A stretch of DNA of 64,000 nt from Rhodocyclaceae bacterium (lineage in GTDB: Bacteria > Pseudomonadota > Gammaproteobacteria > Burkholderiales > Rhodocyclaceae): NCBI GenBank assembly GCA_004379165.1, contig NKXK01000024.1:145709-209708 (forward strand), in the 5' to 3' direction. Each line of letters starts with the position of its first letter. Positions within the stretch are counted from its first letter, which is position 1. Of this stretch, positions 8,220 to 17,695 are shown piece after piece. Below the pieces are notes generated by a model, which saw only the letters and a program-made list of their open reading frames with translations, made no database searches and was not told the origin of the DNA. The position numbers and the translations under genes were made by a program.

Positions 8220-8257
8220 TATTTCGCCATCGAAAAAGACTTTACCGGAGCAGTACC

Positions 8258-9952
8258 ATGCAACCATCTCAAGCCCAATCCTCCCGGAAGTACGTCCCCT
8301 TCCCCCCGGTGAATCTCGTCGACCGCCAGTGGCCGGGCCGCACCATCACCCAGGCCCCGATCTGGATGAGCACCGATTTGCGCGACGGCAACCAGGCGCT
8401 GTTCGAGCCGATGAATGCCGAGAAGAAGATGCGCATGTTCAAGACGCTCTGCGCCATCGGCTTCAAGGAAATCGAAATCGCCTTCCCTTCCGCCTCGGAA
8501 ACCGAATTCGGCTTCGTGCGCCAGCTCATCGAAGGCGGCCACATCCCGGACGACGTTCGTATCGAAGTCCTCACCCAGGCGCGCGAGCACCTCATCCGCC
8601 GAACGATGGAATCGGTCAAGGGCGCCAGGCAGGCCATCGTCCACGTCTATAACGCCACCTGCAAAACCTTCCGCGAGAACGTCTTCGGCATGAGCAAGGC
8701 GGAAGTCATCGCCATGGCCACCGACGCCGTGCGCCTCATCCGCACGCTCGCCGACGAGATGCCGGAAACCGAGATCACCCTCGAATACAGCCCGGAACTC
8801 TTCACCGCCACCGAGCTCGATTTCGCCAAGGCAGTCTGCGACGCCGTCACCGAAACCTGGGGTGCGACGCCGCAGCGCAAGGTCATCCTCAATCTCCCGA
8901 CCACGGTCGAGATTGCCACGCCCAACATCTACGCCGACCAGATCGAGTGGATGCACCGCAATCTCGAGCGCCGCGACAGCGTGCTCATCAGCCTCCACCC
9001 GCACAACGACCGGGGCACGGCGGTCGCCGCCGCCGAGCTTGGCCTCATGGCCGGCGCCGATCGCGTCGAAGGCTGCCTCTTTGGCAACGGCGAACGCACC
9101 GGCAACGTCGATCTTGTCACCCTCGCCCTCAACATGCACACGCAAGGCGTCGATCCGCAACTCGATTTCTCGGACATCAATGCCGTTGCCCGCACCTACG
9201 AACACTGTACCCAGCTCCCGATCCATCCACGCCACCCATACGTTGGGGATCTCGTTTTCACGGCCTTCTCCGGCTCCCACCAGGACGCCATCAAGAAGGG
9301 GTTCTCTGCTCAAAAGGTGGATGAGACGTGGGCAGTGCCTTACCTCCCCATCGACCCAGCCGACGTCGGCCGCAGCTACGACTCGGTGATTCGCGTGAAT
9401 AGCCAGTCGGGCAAGGGCGGCATCGCCTACCTCATGGAAACCGAACATGGGGTCGTCATGCCGCGCCGCCTTCAGGTCGAGTTTTCGGGCGTCGTGCAGA
9501 AGCACACCGACACCCACGGCGGCGAAGTCAGCGCCGACGACATCTGGAATCTCTTCGCCAGCAATTACCTCGACGCTGTCAGCCCGATCCGCTACCGCGA
9601 GCATCACCTCTTCGAACACGGTGAAGCTCAGGGCATCCGCCTCGCGGTCGACATCGACGGCCGAGCCTGCGTCCTCACCGGCGAAGGCAACGGCCCGATC
9701 AATGCCACGGTGCACGCCTTGCAGACGGCCGGTTTCAACTTCTCGGTGCGCAGCTACGAAGAACGTTCGATGGTGCCGATGGGCGAAGACGGCAACGCCC
9801 GCGCCTGCGCCATGGTCGAGGTCGCGACCAAGGGCAGCAGCGACCTCTACGGTATCGGCATCGACAGCAACATCGTCACCGCCTCGATCAAGGCCTTGAT
9901 CAGCGGCGTCAATCGCCTCGGCGCTGCCAGCCGCGTAGCGCAGGCTGCGTAA
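8258..9952 (+). CDS. leuA: 2-isopropylmalate synthase (long form)
   Basis: The start at 8258 follows GGAG by seven bases and gives 564 residues, matching the long LeuA2-type enzymes that begin with a [10 protein letters not shown] segment. The HMGL-like TIM barrel shows [14 protein letters not shown] (metal and substrate binding, about 38-51) and [11 protein letters not shown] (about 247-257, the metal-ligand histidines). A C-terminal LeuA dimer/allosteric domain starts near 430 and ends in [20 protein letters not shown]. The enzyme condenses acetyl-CoA with 2-oxoisovalerate in the first committed step of leucine synthesis and is normally inhibited by leucine. The divergent Lrp-family gene suggests transcriptional control too. 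Confidence 0.95.
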   Translation: MQPSQAQSSRKYVPFPPVNLVDRQWPGRTITQAPIWMSTDLRDGNQALFEPMNAEKKMRMFKTLCAIGFKEIEIAFPSASETEFGFVRQLIEGGHIPDDVRIEVLTQAREHLIRRTMESVKGARQAIVHVYNATCKTFRENVFGMSKAEVIAMATDAVRLIRTLADEMPETEITLEYSPELFTATELDFAKAVCDAVTETWGATPQRKVILNLPTTVEIATPNIYADQIEWMHRNLERRDSVLISLHPHNDRGTAVAAAELGLMAGADRVEGCLFGNGERTGNVDLVTLALNMHTQGVDPQLDFSDINAVARTYEHCTQLPIHPRHPYVGDLVFTAFSGSHQDAIKKGFSAQKVDETWAVPYLPIDPADVGRSYDSVIRVNSQSGKGGIAYLMETEHGVVMPRRLQVEFSGVVQKHTDTHGGEVSADDIWNLFASNYLDAVSPIRYREHHLFEHGEAQGIRLAVDIDGRACVLTGEGNGPINATVHALQTAGFNFSVRSYEERSMVPMGEDGNARACAMVEVATKGSSDLYGIGIDSNIVTASIKALISGVNRLGAASRVAQAA

Positions 9953-9962
9953 GACCATCGCC

Positions 9963-10253
9963 ATGAGCTATCGCATCATCGGCCTGATCAAACTCTGCGA
10001 CCCGACTGCCTTCGAGATCTACCGCAGCCAGGTCGGGGCCACCATTGCGCAATACGGCGGCAGCGTCCGCCAGCGCGGCAGTGTCGACGCAGTACTCTGG
10101 AACGAACTCGGCGGCGGCGCACCCGATGCCTTTGTGGACATCGAATTCGCCAGCCGCGAAGACGCACAGCGCTGGGCGAATAGCAAGGAATATCAGGCGC
10201 TGTTGCCGGTCCGCAGCGAGGCGATGCAACTGCTGCTGTTCGCCGTTGCCTGA
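9963..10253 (+). CDS. DUF1330-like small dimeric alpha/beta-barrel protein
   Basis: This 96-residue protein starts ten bases after the leuA stop and is probably co-transcribed. The pattern MSYRIIGLIKLCDPTAFEIYRSQVG, ending in FASREDAQRWANSKEYQALL, is typical of the DUF1330/ferredoxin-like dimeric barrel group. No catalytic role is established for the family. There is no signal peptide or membrane segment. It is convergent with the DUF3025 gene. Confidence 0.7.
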   Translation: MSYRIIGLIKLCDPTAFEIYRSQVGATIAQYGGSVRQRGSVDAVLWNELGGGAPDAFVDIEFASREDAQRWANSKEYQALLPVRSEAMQLLLFAVA

Positions 10254-10257
10254 TGCC

Positions 10258-11067
10258 TCAGGCGGCCATCAGATCGCTGCGCCGCCCCGGCCTGAACTGG
10301 CGGGTATCGGTGTAGTAGGCCGGATCTTCGTTATCCGGCGTCACGCCGGGGATGCCAAGTAGCGGCAGCGGCTGGAAATCGCGTGGCCGGATAAAGGTGT
10401 CGCCTGCCAGAATGGGCGCGATTTTCGCGTCGACCGCAGCAAGCAATTGCCCCGAATCCTGCCTGAGAAACACCGGCGTCACCGGCAGCAGAATGGCCTT
10501 GGCGGTCAGCCCGCGGAAGGGGTTAAGCAAGGCTTCATAGGTGGCGTGACCGAAGATCATGAAGCGCATCTGCGCGATGACATCCTGGCGCCGCTCAACG
10601 AACAGCGACTGCCATTGGAAGCTGCGCAGCAAATCGAGCAGCGTCGGGTCGCTGGCAAGCACGACAATGCCGCATTCGTCGAAATGTGTCAGCGCGTCGC
10701 GGCGCAGGTTGCGCTGCTCACCCGGCTTTTGCATGGCGGCAACGTGGGCAGCCGTGATCGCCCGCTTGGTTTCAGGAAAGCTCAGCCAGATCAGGGCATT
10801 GAAGAAGTCATGCCAGTTGTCAGGCCGGGTCTCGACCTCGCCCCGCTCCCATAAACGGCATTCGTAGGGCATCCCGTCGGCCTGGGGTGACACGAAGCGA
10901 ACCGGCCGGCCATCGGGCAAAGCTACGGGATACTGCGCCGTCAGGGTACGCAGGGAATCGCTGGCAGGGGCGTCAGGCAGTTCATCCAGCCAGCGCTGTA
11001 CCGGCCAGAATAATGATGAAGCGCCATTCAGTTCAAGGCTCGCCGGCGCATCGCAGGCGACATTCAC
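10258..11067 (-). CDS. DUF3025 domain protein
   Basis: The likely start is a GTG at 11067 that overlaps the stop of the upstream lipoprotein gene (GTGA), giving 269 residues; the longer ORF-track version is out-of-frame lipoprotein sequence. The motifs NWHDFFNALIWLSFPETKRA, RDALTHFDECGIVVL and MIFGHATYEALLNPFRG are hallmarks of DUF3025, a proteobacterial family of unknown function. No signal peptide is seen. It is the last gene of the pyrC-lipoprotein-DUF3025 operon. Confidence 0.8.
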   Translation of the reverse strand: MNVACDAPASLELNGASSLFWPVQRWLDELPDAPASDSLRTLTAQYPVALPDGRPVRFVSPQADGMPYECRLWERGEVETRPDNWHDFFNALIWLSFPETKRAITAAHVAAMQKPGEQRNLRRDALTHFDECGIVVLASDPTLLDLLRSFQWQSLFVERRQDVIAQMRFMIFGHATYEALLNPFRGLTAKAILLPVTPVFLRQDSGQLLAAVDAKIAPILAGDTFIRPRDFQPLPLLGIPGVTPDNEDPAYYTDTRQFRPGRRSDLMAA

Positions 11068-11501
11068 TCTTCGACGTCGGCCTGCCCGGCCTCTTCCTTG
11101 ACGAAAGTGAGGACACCCTTCTTGGTACGGAAGGTACCGACCAGCGTGCCCATGCCTTCGGCCGGCTCGCCATCCATCTTGGCGAAGCCCTCGCAGGTCT
11201 GGGTTTCGGTGGCATACATGCGTTTGCCGGCCTTGATGATGAAGGCGCCGGACGGCACGCGATAAACCTCGACGCGCGTCTTCTCGGTCCCCTGCCCCAT
11301 GCTGTGCCGACGCAGGCAAGTTGGCATCCGCGACACCGCCATGTAGAGATTGACCTTGCTGTCCCAGAAATATGGCTGTTCGCGGATCAATGACAGCCCG
11401 TGCTCACGGGTGCCGTCGATTTCGTAAGTCGCACCGTCATTCACACAAGCGGTCAGCACCGGCGCAGCCAGCAGGGCAAAGAGAACGGTGCGCAAACGCA
11501 T
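11064..11501 (-). CDS. Hypothetical lipoprotein
   Basis: The start at 11501 (MRLRTVLFALLAAPVLTAC) gives 145 residues with a lipoprotein signal and lipobox LTAC. The mature domain contains several Cys (TCLRR, TCEGF) and a C-terminal stretch RTKKGVLTFVKEEAG. I do not recognise the family. It lies nine bases after pyrC and overlaps the following DUF3025 gene, so all three are likely translated from one mRNA. Confidence 0.7.
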   Translation of the reverse strand: MRLRTVLFALLAAPVLTACVNDGATYEIDGTREHGLSLIREQPYFWDSKVNLYMAVSRMPTCLRRHSMGQGTEKTRVEVYRVPSGAFIIKAGKRMYATETQTCEGFAKMDGEPAEGMGTLVGTFRTKKGVLTFVKEEAGQADVEE

Positions 11502-11509
11502 GATGGGCC

Positions 11510-12541
11510 TCAGAGCATTTTCCAGGTCAGCGACTCGCCCGCCCGCAGCGGCACGATGTCGTCGGTACTGAGATAAGGATAGCTCGCCGGGACGGTCCAT
11601 GTCTCCTTCGCCAGCGTGATTTTGTCGGCGTTGCGCGGCAGACCGTACCAGTCCGGGCCGTGGAAACTGGCAAAACCTTCCAGCTTGTCGAGTGCGCCGG
11701 CATTCTCGAAGGCTTCGGCATAAAGCTCGATCGCCGCATAGGCGGTGTAGCAGCCGGCGCAGCCGCAGGCAGCTTCCTTGGTCATCTTGGCATGCGGCGC
11801 CGAATCGGTGCCGAGGAAGAACTTGGGATTGCCGGAAATCGCCGCGGCCACCAGCGCCTCGCGGTGCGTCTCGCGCTTCAGCACCGGCAGACAGTACCAG
11901 TGCGGCCGCACGCCGCCCTGGAAGATGGCATTGCGGTTGTAGAGCAGGTGGTGGGCGGTGATGGTGGCAGCTACGGTGAACCCGGAACTTGCGACAAAAT
12001 CGGCAGCATCACTGGTCGTGATGTGCTCCATGACCACGCGCAATTTTGGGAAACGCTGCGTCAGCGGCAACAGGACGGTGTCGATGAATACCTTTTCGCG
12101 ATCGAACAGATCGACCGCCTGATCCGTCACCTCGCCATGCACCAGCAGCGGCAGGCCGACGCGTTCCATCTCGGCCAGCGTGTCATAGGCTTTGGTGATG
12201 TCAGTCAGACCGGCATCGGAATTGGTCGTCGCCCCGGCCGGATAAAGCTTGACCGCCTTGACGAAGCCGGAGGCGGCCGCCTTCGCCACTTCGCTGGCCG
12301 GCGTGTTGTCGGTCAGGTAAAGCGTCATCAGCGGCTCGAAGCGCATGCCGGCCGGCAAGGCGGCGAGGATGCGGTCACGATAGGCGCCAGCCTGCTCGAC
12401 GGTGGTCACCGGCGGCTTGAGGTTGGGCATGACGATGGCGCGGCCGAACTGGCGGGCGGTATGCGGTAGCACAGCGGCGAGCGCTTCGCCATCGCGCAGG
12501 TGAAGATGCCAGTCGTCGGGACGGGTGATGGTGATTTGCAT
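11510..12541 (-). CDS. pyrC: Dihydroorotase
   Basis: This 343-residue protein begins [18 protein letters not shown], with the zinc-binding HxH at residues 12 and 14. [12 protein letters not shown] and later the zinc/substrate residues (GTDSAPH near the C-terminal third) follow. Length and motifs fit the type II (E. coli-like) dihydroorotase, which cyclises carbamoyl-aspartate to dihydroorotate in pyrimidine synthesis. A stretch encoding [10 protein letters not shown] coincides with a diverged copy of the dispersed 36-bp element. It heads a three-gene operon. Confidence 0.96.
   Translation of the reverse strand: MQITITRPDDWHLHLRDGEALAAVLPHTARQFGRAIVMPNLKPPVTTVEQAGAYRDRILAALPAGMRFEPLMTLYLTDNTPASEVAKAAASGFVKAVKLYPAGATTNSDAGLTDITKAYDTLAEMERVGLPLLVHGEVTDQAVDLFDREKVFIDTVLLPLTQRFPKLRVVMEHITTSDAADFVASSGFTVAATITAHHLLYNRNAIFQGGVRPHWYCLPVLKRETHREALVAAAISGNPKFFLGTDSAPHAKMTKEAACGCAGCYTAYAAIELYAEAFENAGALDKLEGFASFHGPDWYGLPRNADKITLAKETWTVPASYPYLSTDDIVPLRAGESLTWKML
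11971..12004 (-). repeat. Diverged copy of the dispersed element inside pyrC
   Basis: On the minus strand, GCCGATTTTGTCGC is followed by GTTCCGGGTTCACCGTAG. It matches the spacer copies but lies within an essential coding frame, so it may be chance or an in-frame element. Confidence 0.4.
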
Positions 12542-12569
12542 GATTCTGATCCTTGGTAATCCCGTGATT

Positions 12570-13406
12570 TTAGCCTTTCATCGCCAGCGCGAGATCATAG
12601 AGCGCGTTTTTCGGGCTACCGGTGATCGCTGCCGCCAGCTTGGCCGCCTGTTTGGTCGGCAAGCCCTCGGCAAGCAGCAGCTTGAGTACGCGCTCGCCTT
12701 CGCCGCTGTCTGCCTTGTCCGGGGCGCCGGAAACAATGAGGACGAACTCGCCGCGCTGGCGGTTGCCATCTTCCTTCAGCCAAGCCAGCGCCTCGGCCAG
12801 CGGCAGGCTATGCACGGTTTCGAACAGTTTGGTCAGTTCGCGGGCGATGACCAGCGTGCGCTTGCCGAAGACCTCGGCCATTTCAGCCACGGTTTCGAGC
12901 ACGCGGTGCGGCGCTTCGTAGAAGACCAGTGCCGCCTGCGTGTCGCGCAGGCTTTCGAGCACCTGCCGGCGCTGCCCGCCCTTGGCCGGCAGAAAGCCAT
13001 AGAAAAGGAAATGTTCGTCGAGCAGCCCGGCCGCCGACAATGCGGTCGTCGCAGCACAGGCACCGGGCAAAGGGACAACCTTGCAGCCGGCGTCGCGAAC
13101 GGCAGCAACAACGCGGGCGCCAGGGTCGGAAATGCCGGGCGTACCGGCATCTGAAATCAGTGCCACCGATTCGCCGGCCCGCAGCTTTTCAACGATGCGC
13201 GCCGCGGCTTCATGCTCGTTGTGCTGATGCGCCGGCAGCGTGCGTGCCGACGAACCGAGATGCTTGAGCAGCGGTGCGCTGTGCCGGGTGTCCTCGGCGG
13301 CCACCCAGGGTACCCGACGCAGAACCGCCTCGGCGCGCTGGGTGAGATCGGCGAGGTTCCCGAGCGGTGTCGGGACGACATACAATGCGGCAGATTCTTC
13401 TGTCAT
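12570..13406 (-). CDS. rsmI: 16S rRNA (cytidine-1402-2'-O)-methyltransferase
   Basis: This 278-residue protein begins [25 protein letters not shown]. It contains [28 protein letters not shown] and [17 protein letters not shown], the conserved motifs of the RsmI tetrapyrrole-methylase fold. It methylates the 2'-OH of C1402 of 16S rRNA using SAM. It is divergent from yraN, and the two predicted 5' ends overlap by about 22 bp, a common arrangement in proteobacteria. Confidence 0.95.
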   Translation of the reverse strand: MTEESAALYVVPTPLGNLADLTQRAEAVLRRVPWVAAEDTRHSAPLLKHLGSSARTLPAHQHNEHEAAARIVEKLRAGESVALISDAGTPGISDPGARVVAAVRDAGCKVVPLPGACAATTALSAAGLLDEHFLFYGFLPAKGGQRRQVLESLRDTQAALVFYEAPHRVLETVAEMAEVFGKRTLVIARELTKLFETVHSLPLAEALAWLKEDGNRQRGEFVLIVSGAPDKADSGEGERVLKLLLAEGLPTKQAAKLAAAITGSPKNALYDLALAMKG

Positions 13407-13789
13407 TTACGGGTTTGCGATTGAGCGCTGGAGCAAAAGCCGACGATACCACCACCGCCCGCGGCCGCGAAGCCGAGGGACGCGCCGCGGCGTATCTGGC
13501 GAGCTGCGGTCTACGCGAAATTTCGCGCAATTTTCGGGTACGCGGCGGCGAGATCGACCTGATTTTCCGCGATGGCAAGGTGCTGGTCTTCGTCGAAGTC
13601 CGGCAGCGCAGCCGCAGCGATTTCGGCGGCGCCGCGGCGAGCATCACGGCTGCCAAGCGCCAGCGGCTGATCCTCGCCGCCCGGCACTATCTGCTCAAAC
13701 ACCCGGACACCGACTGCCGCTTCGATTGCGTGCTGATCAACGGCGAGCAACTCGAATGGCTGCGCAATGCGTTTTCTGCTGACGATTAG
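13385..13789 (+). CDS. yraN: UPF0102 (YraN) nuclease-fold protein
   Basis: From the ATG at 13385 the protein has 134 residues. An in-frame TTG at 13421 (SAGAKADDTTT) would give 122 and would remove the overlap with rsmI; both are within family length. The Holliday-junction-resolvase-like core is clear: TTARGREAEGRAAAYL, NFRVRGGEIDLIFRDG and VLVFVEVRQRSRSDFGG (the D-x-ExR motif). The function is not proved. Its place between rsmI and diaA matches the E. coli yraL-yraM-yraN-diaA-dolP order. Confidence 0.88.
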   Translation: MRQILLSFTGLRLSAGAKADDTTTARGREAEGRAAAYLASCGLREISRNFRVRGGEIDLIFRDGKVLVFVEVRQRSRSDFGGAAASITAAKRQRLILAARHYLLKHPDTDCRFDCVLINGEQLEWLRNAFSADD

Positions 13790-14132
13790 CCTGGTGCTGC
13801 TGCTCGGCAGCGCCCATGCCGACAGCGTGCGCCTGCTGATCCAGAACTCGCCGCTGGCCGGCAGCCAGTATTACGCCCTCGACGCCTTCTGGGATGGCAT
13901 CCGCGTCGGCGACCCGCTGAGGCTGATCCGTGAGCCGGACAACCGCCATGACCGCAACGCCATTCGCGTCGAATGGCGCGGCCACAAGCTGGGTTATGTG
14001 CCAAGGGCACAGAATGCCGCCGTCGCAGCCGCCATGGATGCCGGCGACCGCCTGAGCGCCCGCGTATCGTCGCTGAGTCACAACAATAACCCCTGGCTGC
14101 GGGTGACATTCGAGGTCTACCTCGAGCTGTGA
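13767..14132 (+). CDS. Exported HIRAN-domain protein
   Basis: This 121-residue protein starts within the last codons of yraN (23-bp overlap). Residues 1-19 (MRFLLTISLVLLLGSAHA) are a convincing signal peptide ending AHA. The mature protein is almost entirely one HIRAN domain, with GDPLRLIREPDNRHDRNAIRV and GHKLGYVPRAQNAAVAAAMDAG. HIRAN domains are best known from DNA-processing enzymes such as HLTF, where they bind 3'-OH DNA ends. A periplasmic stand-alone version is unusual and its ligand is unknown. Confidence 0.8.
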   Translation: MRFLLTISLVLLLGSAHADSVRLLIQNSPLAGSQYYALDAFWDGIRVGDPLRLIREPDNRHDRNAIRVEWRGHKLGYVPRAQNAAVAAAMDAGDRLSARVSSLSHNNNPWLRVTFEVYLEL

Positions 14133-14174
14133 GGTAGAATGTGACGATTATTTGCCCCAACTGCTGACAAAAAC

Positions 14175-14765
14175 ATGGATCTGATTGCCCGCGTCGCCAA
14201 AAATTTCGAAGACAGCGCCCAAACCAAGCTGCACGCCGTCGAGGCACTGTCCGCCCCGATTGCCGCCGCGATCGAAACGATGTTCAACTGCCTGATAAAC
14301 GGCGGCAAGATTCTGGCCTGCGGCAATGGCGGCTCGGCCGGCGACTCGCAGCACTTCGCCGCCGAACTGATCGGCCGCTTCGAAGCCGAGCGTCAGGAAC
14401 TGGCGGCGATTGCGCTGACCACCGACAGTTCCATCCTCACCGCCGTCGGTAACGATTACTCGTTCAACCAGATTTTCTCCAAGCAGGTGCGCGGTCTCGG
14501 CCATGCCGGCGACGTCCTTCTGGCGATTTCGACCTCAGGCAACTCCGGCAACGTCATCGAGGCGATCAAGGCCGCCCACGATCACGACATGCTGGTGGTG
14601 GCGCTGACCGGCAAGGGCGGCGGCCAGATCAGCGAGATGCTGCGCGACGATGACATTCACCTCTGCGTGCCTGCGGATCGTACCGCCCGCATCCAGGAAA
14701 CCCACCTGCTCGTAATCCACTGCCTGTGCGACGGTATCGACGCACTTCTTCTCGGAGCCGAATGA
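14175..14765 (+). CDS. gmhA: SIS-domain protein, phosphoheptose isomerase / DiaA family
   Basis: This 196-residue SIS protein has [21 protein letters not shown] (sugar-phosphate binding), [14 protein letters not shown] and a C-terminal [15 protein letters not shown]. These features are shared by GmhA, which isomerises sedoheptulose 7-phosphate for LPS heptose, and by DiaA, the DnaA-binding initiation factor. Synteny (rsmI-yraN-X-this gene-BON lipoprotein) favours the DiaA lineage. An hldE-type gene at 29.4 kb shows that the heptose pathway exists and needs a GmhA. Either or both roles are possible. Confidence 0.88.
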   Translation: MDLIARVAKNFEDSAQTKLHAVEALSAPIAAAIETMFNCLINGGKILACGNGGSAGDSQHFAAELIGRFEAERQELAAIALTTDSSILTAVGNDYSFNQIFSKQVRGLGHAGDVLLAISTSGNSGNVIEAIKAAHDHDMLVVALTGKGGGQISEMLRDDDIHLCVPADRTARIQETHLLVIHCLCDGIDALLLGAE

Positions 14766-15427
14766 TGCAGAAACCCCGCCTGACCCTCGCTGCCGCCGCA
14801 CTTGTTGCCACCCTGCCCTTCCTGCAGGGCTGCGTGCCTGCAGTTATCGTCGGCGGCGCTGCGGCGGGCGTGCTGACGGCGCACGACCGTCGCTCGACCG
14901 GCACCCAGACCGACGACGAAACGGCCGAGTGGAAGGCGATGCAGAGCACTCCCGCGCAGTACAAGGAACTGACGCACGCCAACTTCACTTCCTACAACCG
15001 CCGACTGCTGATCACCGGCGAGGTGCCGAGCGACGAGGCGAAGTCGGGCATCGAAGCCAAGGTGCGCATGATCGACGGCATCCGCGAGGTGTACAACGAA
15101 CTCGGCATTGGCCCGGCGTCGTCGCTGGGCAGCCGCAGCACCGACAGCTTCATCACATCCAAGGTCAAGGCACGGCTGGTCGACACCAATCAGGTTTCAG
15201 CCAATCACATCAAGGTCGTCACCGAGCGCGGCATTGTTTACCTGATGGGTATCGTCAGCGAACGTGAAGCCAAGGTTGCCGTGGCGGTTGCCCGTACCAC
15301 CGACGGCGTGCGCAAGGTGGTCAATGTGATGGAAGTGGTCAGCGAAGACGAAACCCGCCGCATCGACAACCAGACGCTGGGCGCGCGCAACCCGCCGACG
15401 CAGTCGGCGCCGGTTGAAAAGCGATAA
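14762..15427 (+). CDS. dolP: BON-domain outer-membrane lipoprotein, DolP-like
   Basis: It starts in an ATGATG overlapping the SIS gene stop and gives about 221 residues. The signal ends in a lipobox (FLQGC). Two BON domains follow: about 70-125 ([20 protein letters not shown]) and about 140-205 ([34 protein letters not shown]). BON domains bind anionic phospholipid. E. coli DolP (YraP) keeps the outer membrane intact and supports BamA, and occupies the same position downstream of diaA. There is a disordered C-terminal tail. Confidence 0.88.
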   Translation: MMQKPRLTLAAAALVATLPFLQGCVPAVIVGGAAAGVLTAHDRRSTGTQTDDETAEWKAMQSTPAQYKELTHANFTSYNRRLLITGEVPSDEAKSGIEAKVRMIDGIREVYNELGIGPASSLGSRSTDSFITSKVKARLVDTNQVSANHIKVVTERGIVYLMGIVSEREAKVAVAVARTTDGVRKVVNVMEVVSEDETRRIDNQTLGARNPPTQSAPVEKR

Positions 15428-15489
15428 GGGACTGACACCAGTACGCGGCAAGCCGGCCGCAGAGTGATACACGCTCAGGGGAGGGCGCC

Positions 15490-15873
15490 ATGAATCTTGA
15501 AAAGGTCATTTTCGGTTTCTTCATCGTTCTGGCAGCGACGCTGAATTTCGGCTTCTTCATCGGCGACATCGACCGCCCCGAACTGCACCATGTCTATGAA
15601 CTGGCGGCGGCACTGGTCGTCAGCCTGATCGCCACCGCGCTCAAGTTCGGCGACCGTACCCAGATCGGCGCCATCCACCTCTCGACCAGCCTCGTCGCCG
15701 ACCTGCAGCTGATCGCCGCGGCGATCACCTGGGCCGTTGCCGTCCATGTCACCGGCGAAGGCATGACCGCCAGCGTCACCTCCAGCGTCGTTTCGCTTTC
15801 CGGCGGCGCGCTGTTCGCCAATATTGTCTCGGTCATCATCCTTATCGCCGAAACCGTGATGATGCGGCGCTGA
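15490..15873 (+). CDS. Small four-helix membrane protein upstream of the K+ channel
   Basis: This 127-residue protein has about four hydrophobic segments (roughly 5-24, 36-52, 70-90 and 100-124) and starts MNLEKVIFGFFIVLAATLNF. I do not recognise a named function; it may belong to the DUF6394 group. It ends 25 bp before the channel gene and probably shares its transcript, which suggests an accessory role in ion transport. Confidence 0.65.
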   Translation: MNLEKVIFGFFIVLAATLNFGFFIGDIDRPELHHVYELAAALVVSLIATALKFGDRTQIGAIHLSTSLVADLQLIAAAITWAVAVHVTGEGMTASVTSSVVSLSGGALFANIVSVIILIAETVMMRR

Positions 15874-15898
15874 GCGCCCCGCCCCCGGAGCGACGCGC

Positions 15899-17599
15899 GT
15901 GAACAGCGCCTTCTTCCTCGTTCTGCGGCGCATGCGGGCGCCGATCATTGTCCTCATCGTCATCTATGCGATCTCGGTGCTCGGCCTGACGCTGGTGCCC
16001 GGCGTCGATGCCGACGGCAAAGCCACCGCACCGCTCAGCTTCTTCCACGCCTTTTACTTCATCAGCTACACCGCCACGACCATCGGCTTCGGTGAAATCC
16101 CCGCCGCCTTTTCCGACGCGCAACGGCTATGGGTCATTGTCTGCATCTACCTGACGGTCATCGGCTGGTCGTATTCCGTGGTCACGCTGATCGCGCTGCT
16201 GCAGGACAAGGGCTTCCAGAATACGCTGACCACCAACCGCTTTATCCGCCGCGTCCGGCAGATTCGCGAACCGTTCTACATCGTCTGCGGCTGTGGAGAA
16301 ACCGGCAGCCTGATTTGCAAGACCTTCGACCGCATCGGCCACGCTTTCGTCGTGGTGGAAAAGGACGAACTGCGGGTTGAAGAACTCGACCTGCTCGACT
16401 TCAAGACCGACACACCGGCACTGGCCGGCGATGCCCGCCTGCCGGAAACCCTGAACATTGCCGGCCTGCGCCACAAGCATTGTCGTGGCGTGCTGGCCGT
16501 CACCAACGACGAGCAGATCAACCTCGCTGTCGCCATCGGCGTCCGCCTGCTCAATCCCGACATTCCGGTGATCGCCCGGGCGCGCAGCGACAACGTCGCC
16601 GCCAACATGGCCTCGTTTGGTACCGACCACATCATCAATCCCTTCCAGCGCTTTGCCGAGCATCTGGCGCTGGCCATCGCCGCACCGGAGCGTTTCCGGC
16701 TGATCGAGCTGATCACCGGCCTGCCGGAGTCGCCGATTCCCGAACCGCACCGGCCGCCGCGCGGCCACTGGATCATGTGCGGCTTCGGCCGTTTCGGACA
16801 CGCCGTCGCCCGGCATCTGGAACCCACGGGGATCACGCTGACCATCATCGACCCGACGGCCGCTGACGCCGATCACGCCATCCCCGGCGACGGCACCGAG
16901 GCGCGCACGCTGCGCGCCGCTGGCATCGAGACGGCCGCCGGCATCATCGCCGGCACCGACAACGACGTGAACAACCTGTCGATTGCCGTCACCGCCAAAG
17001 AACTGCGCCCCGACCTCTTCGTCGTGCTGCGCCAGAACCACCACGCCAACGGCCTGCTCTTCGAAGCCTTCGATGCCGACTTCGCGATGGTGCCCAGCCA
17101 CATCGTCGCCCAGGAAAGCATTGCCCTGCTCACCACACCGCTGCTCGCCGAGTTCCTCAAGCAACTGAACGGTACCAACGAAGACTGGTGCACCCGGCTG
17201 GTTCAGCGCCTGCAGACGCTATGCGACGGCCTGACCCCGGCCATCTCCAGCCTGCACTTCACCGCACGCGATACCCCTGCGGCCCATCGCGCGCTGATCA
17301 TGGGGCAGCGATTCAAGCTCGGCGAGTTGCTGCGCGACGGCACCGACCGCACGTTGCCGCTGGCAGCCATCGTGCTGCTGGTCAAGCGCAACGGCGAGAT
17401 CCACCTCCTGCCCGACGACGACTTCCTGCTCGATGCCGGCGACCGCCTGCTCATCGCCAGCAGCCTCGACGCCCGCCGCAATCTCGAATTCACTGTCGAT
17501 AACGCCAACGAGCTCGATTACGTGCTCAATGGCCGCACTGACTCCGGCAGCTGGTTGTGGCAGAAAATCGCAGGAAAGGCGGCGGTCAAGGGTGAATGA
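15899..17599 (+). CDS. Potassium channel with two RCK (TrkA-N/TrkA-C) domains
   Basis: The GTG start at 15899 has GGAG eight bases upstream and gives 566 residues. Two membrane helices flank a pore loop with the selectivity filter TTIGFGE (about 60-66). RCK1 begins near 128 with the nucleotide-binding CGCGETG. RCK2 begins near 282 with CGFGRFGHAVAR. A TrkA-C-like segment follows with DDDFLLDAGDRLLIAS. The design is that of a Kch/MthK-type channel with tandem regulatory domains in a single chain. Ligands could be nucleotides or ions. The upstream four-helix membrane gene is probably its partner. Confidence 0.88.
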   Translation: MNSAFFLVLRRMRAPIIVLIVIYAISVLGLTLVPGVDADGKATAPLSFFHAFYFISYTATTIGFGEIPAAFSDAQRLWVIVCIYLTVIGWSYSVVTLIALLQDKGFQNTLTTNRFIRRVRQIREPFYIVCGCGETGSLICKTFDRIGHAFVVVEKDELRVEELDLLDFKTDTPALAGDARLPETLNIAGLRHKHCRGVLAVTNDEQINLAVAIGVRLLNPDIPVIARARSDNVAANMASFGTDHIINPFQRFAEHLALAIAAPERFRLIELITGLPESPIPEPHRPPRGHWIMCGFGRFGHAVARHLEPTGITLTIIDPTAADADHAIPGDGTEARTLRAAGIETAAGIIAGTDNDVNNLSIAVTAKELRPDLFVVLRQNHHANGLLFEAFDADFAMVPSHIVAQESIALLTTPLLAEFLKQLNGTNEDWCTRLVQRLQTLCDGLTPAISSLHFTARDTPAAHRALIMGQRFKLGELLRDGTDRTLPLAAIVLLVKRNGEIHLLPDDDFLLDAGDRLLIASSLDARRNLEFTVDNANELDYVLNGRTDSGSWLWQKIAGKAAVKGE

Positions 17600-17695
17600 C
17601 CAGTTGTGCAGGCGGCCGTGAGGCCACTGCCAAAATCAGCACAAAACCGGATCGCCTGACCAACTCGAAACGACCCCAAGCGGAGATTTGCAGGA

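Noticed and set aside
8195-9964. 589-residue minus-strand ORF opposite leuA
   Set aside because: It mirrors leuA codon structure, is rich in Asp/Gly/Val/Ala as expected for antisense of GC-rich code, and has no family motif or ribosome site.
15428-15489. GCGGC/GCCGC hairpin after the DolP-like gene as a terminator
   Set aside because: No T-tract follows and the next gene is co-directional 60 bp away, so read-through is more likely.
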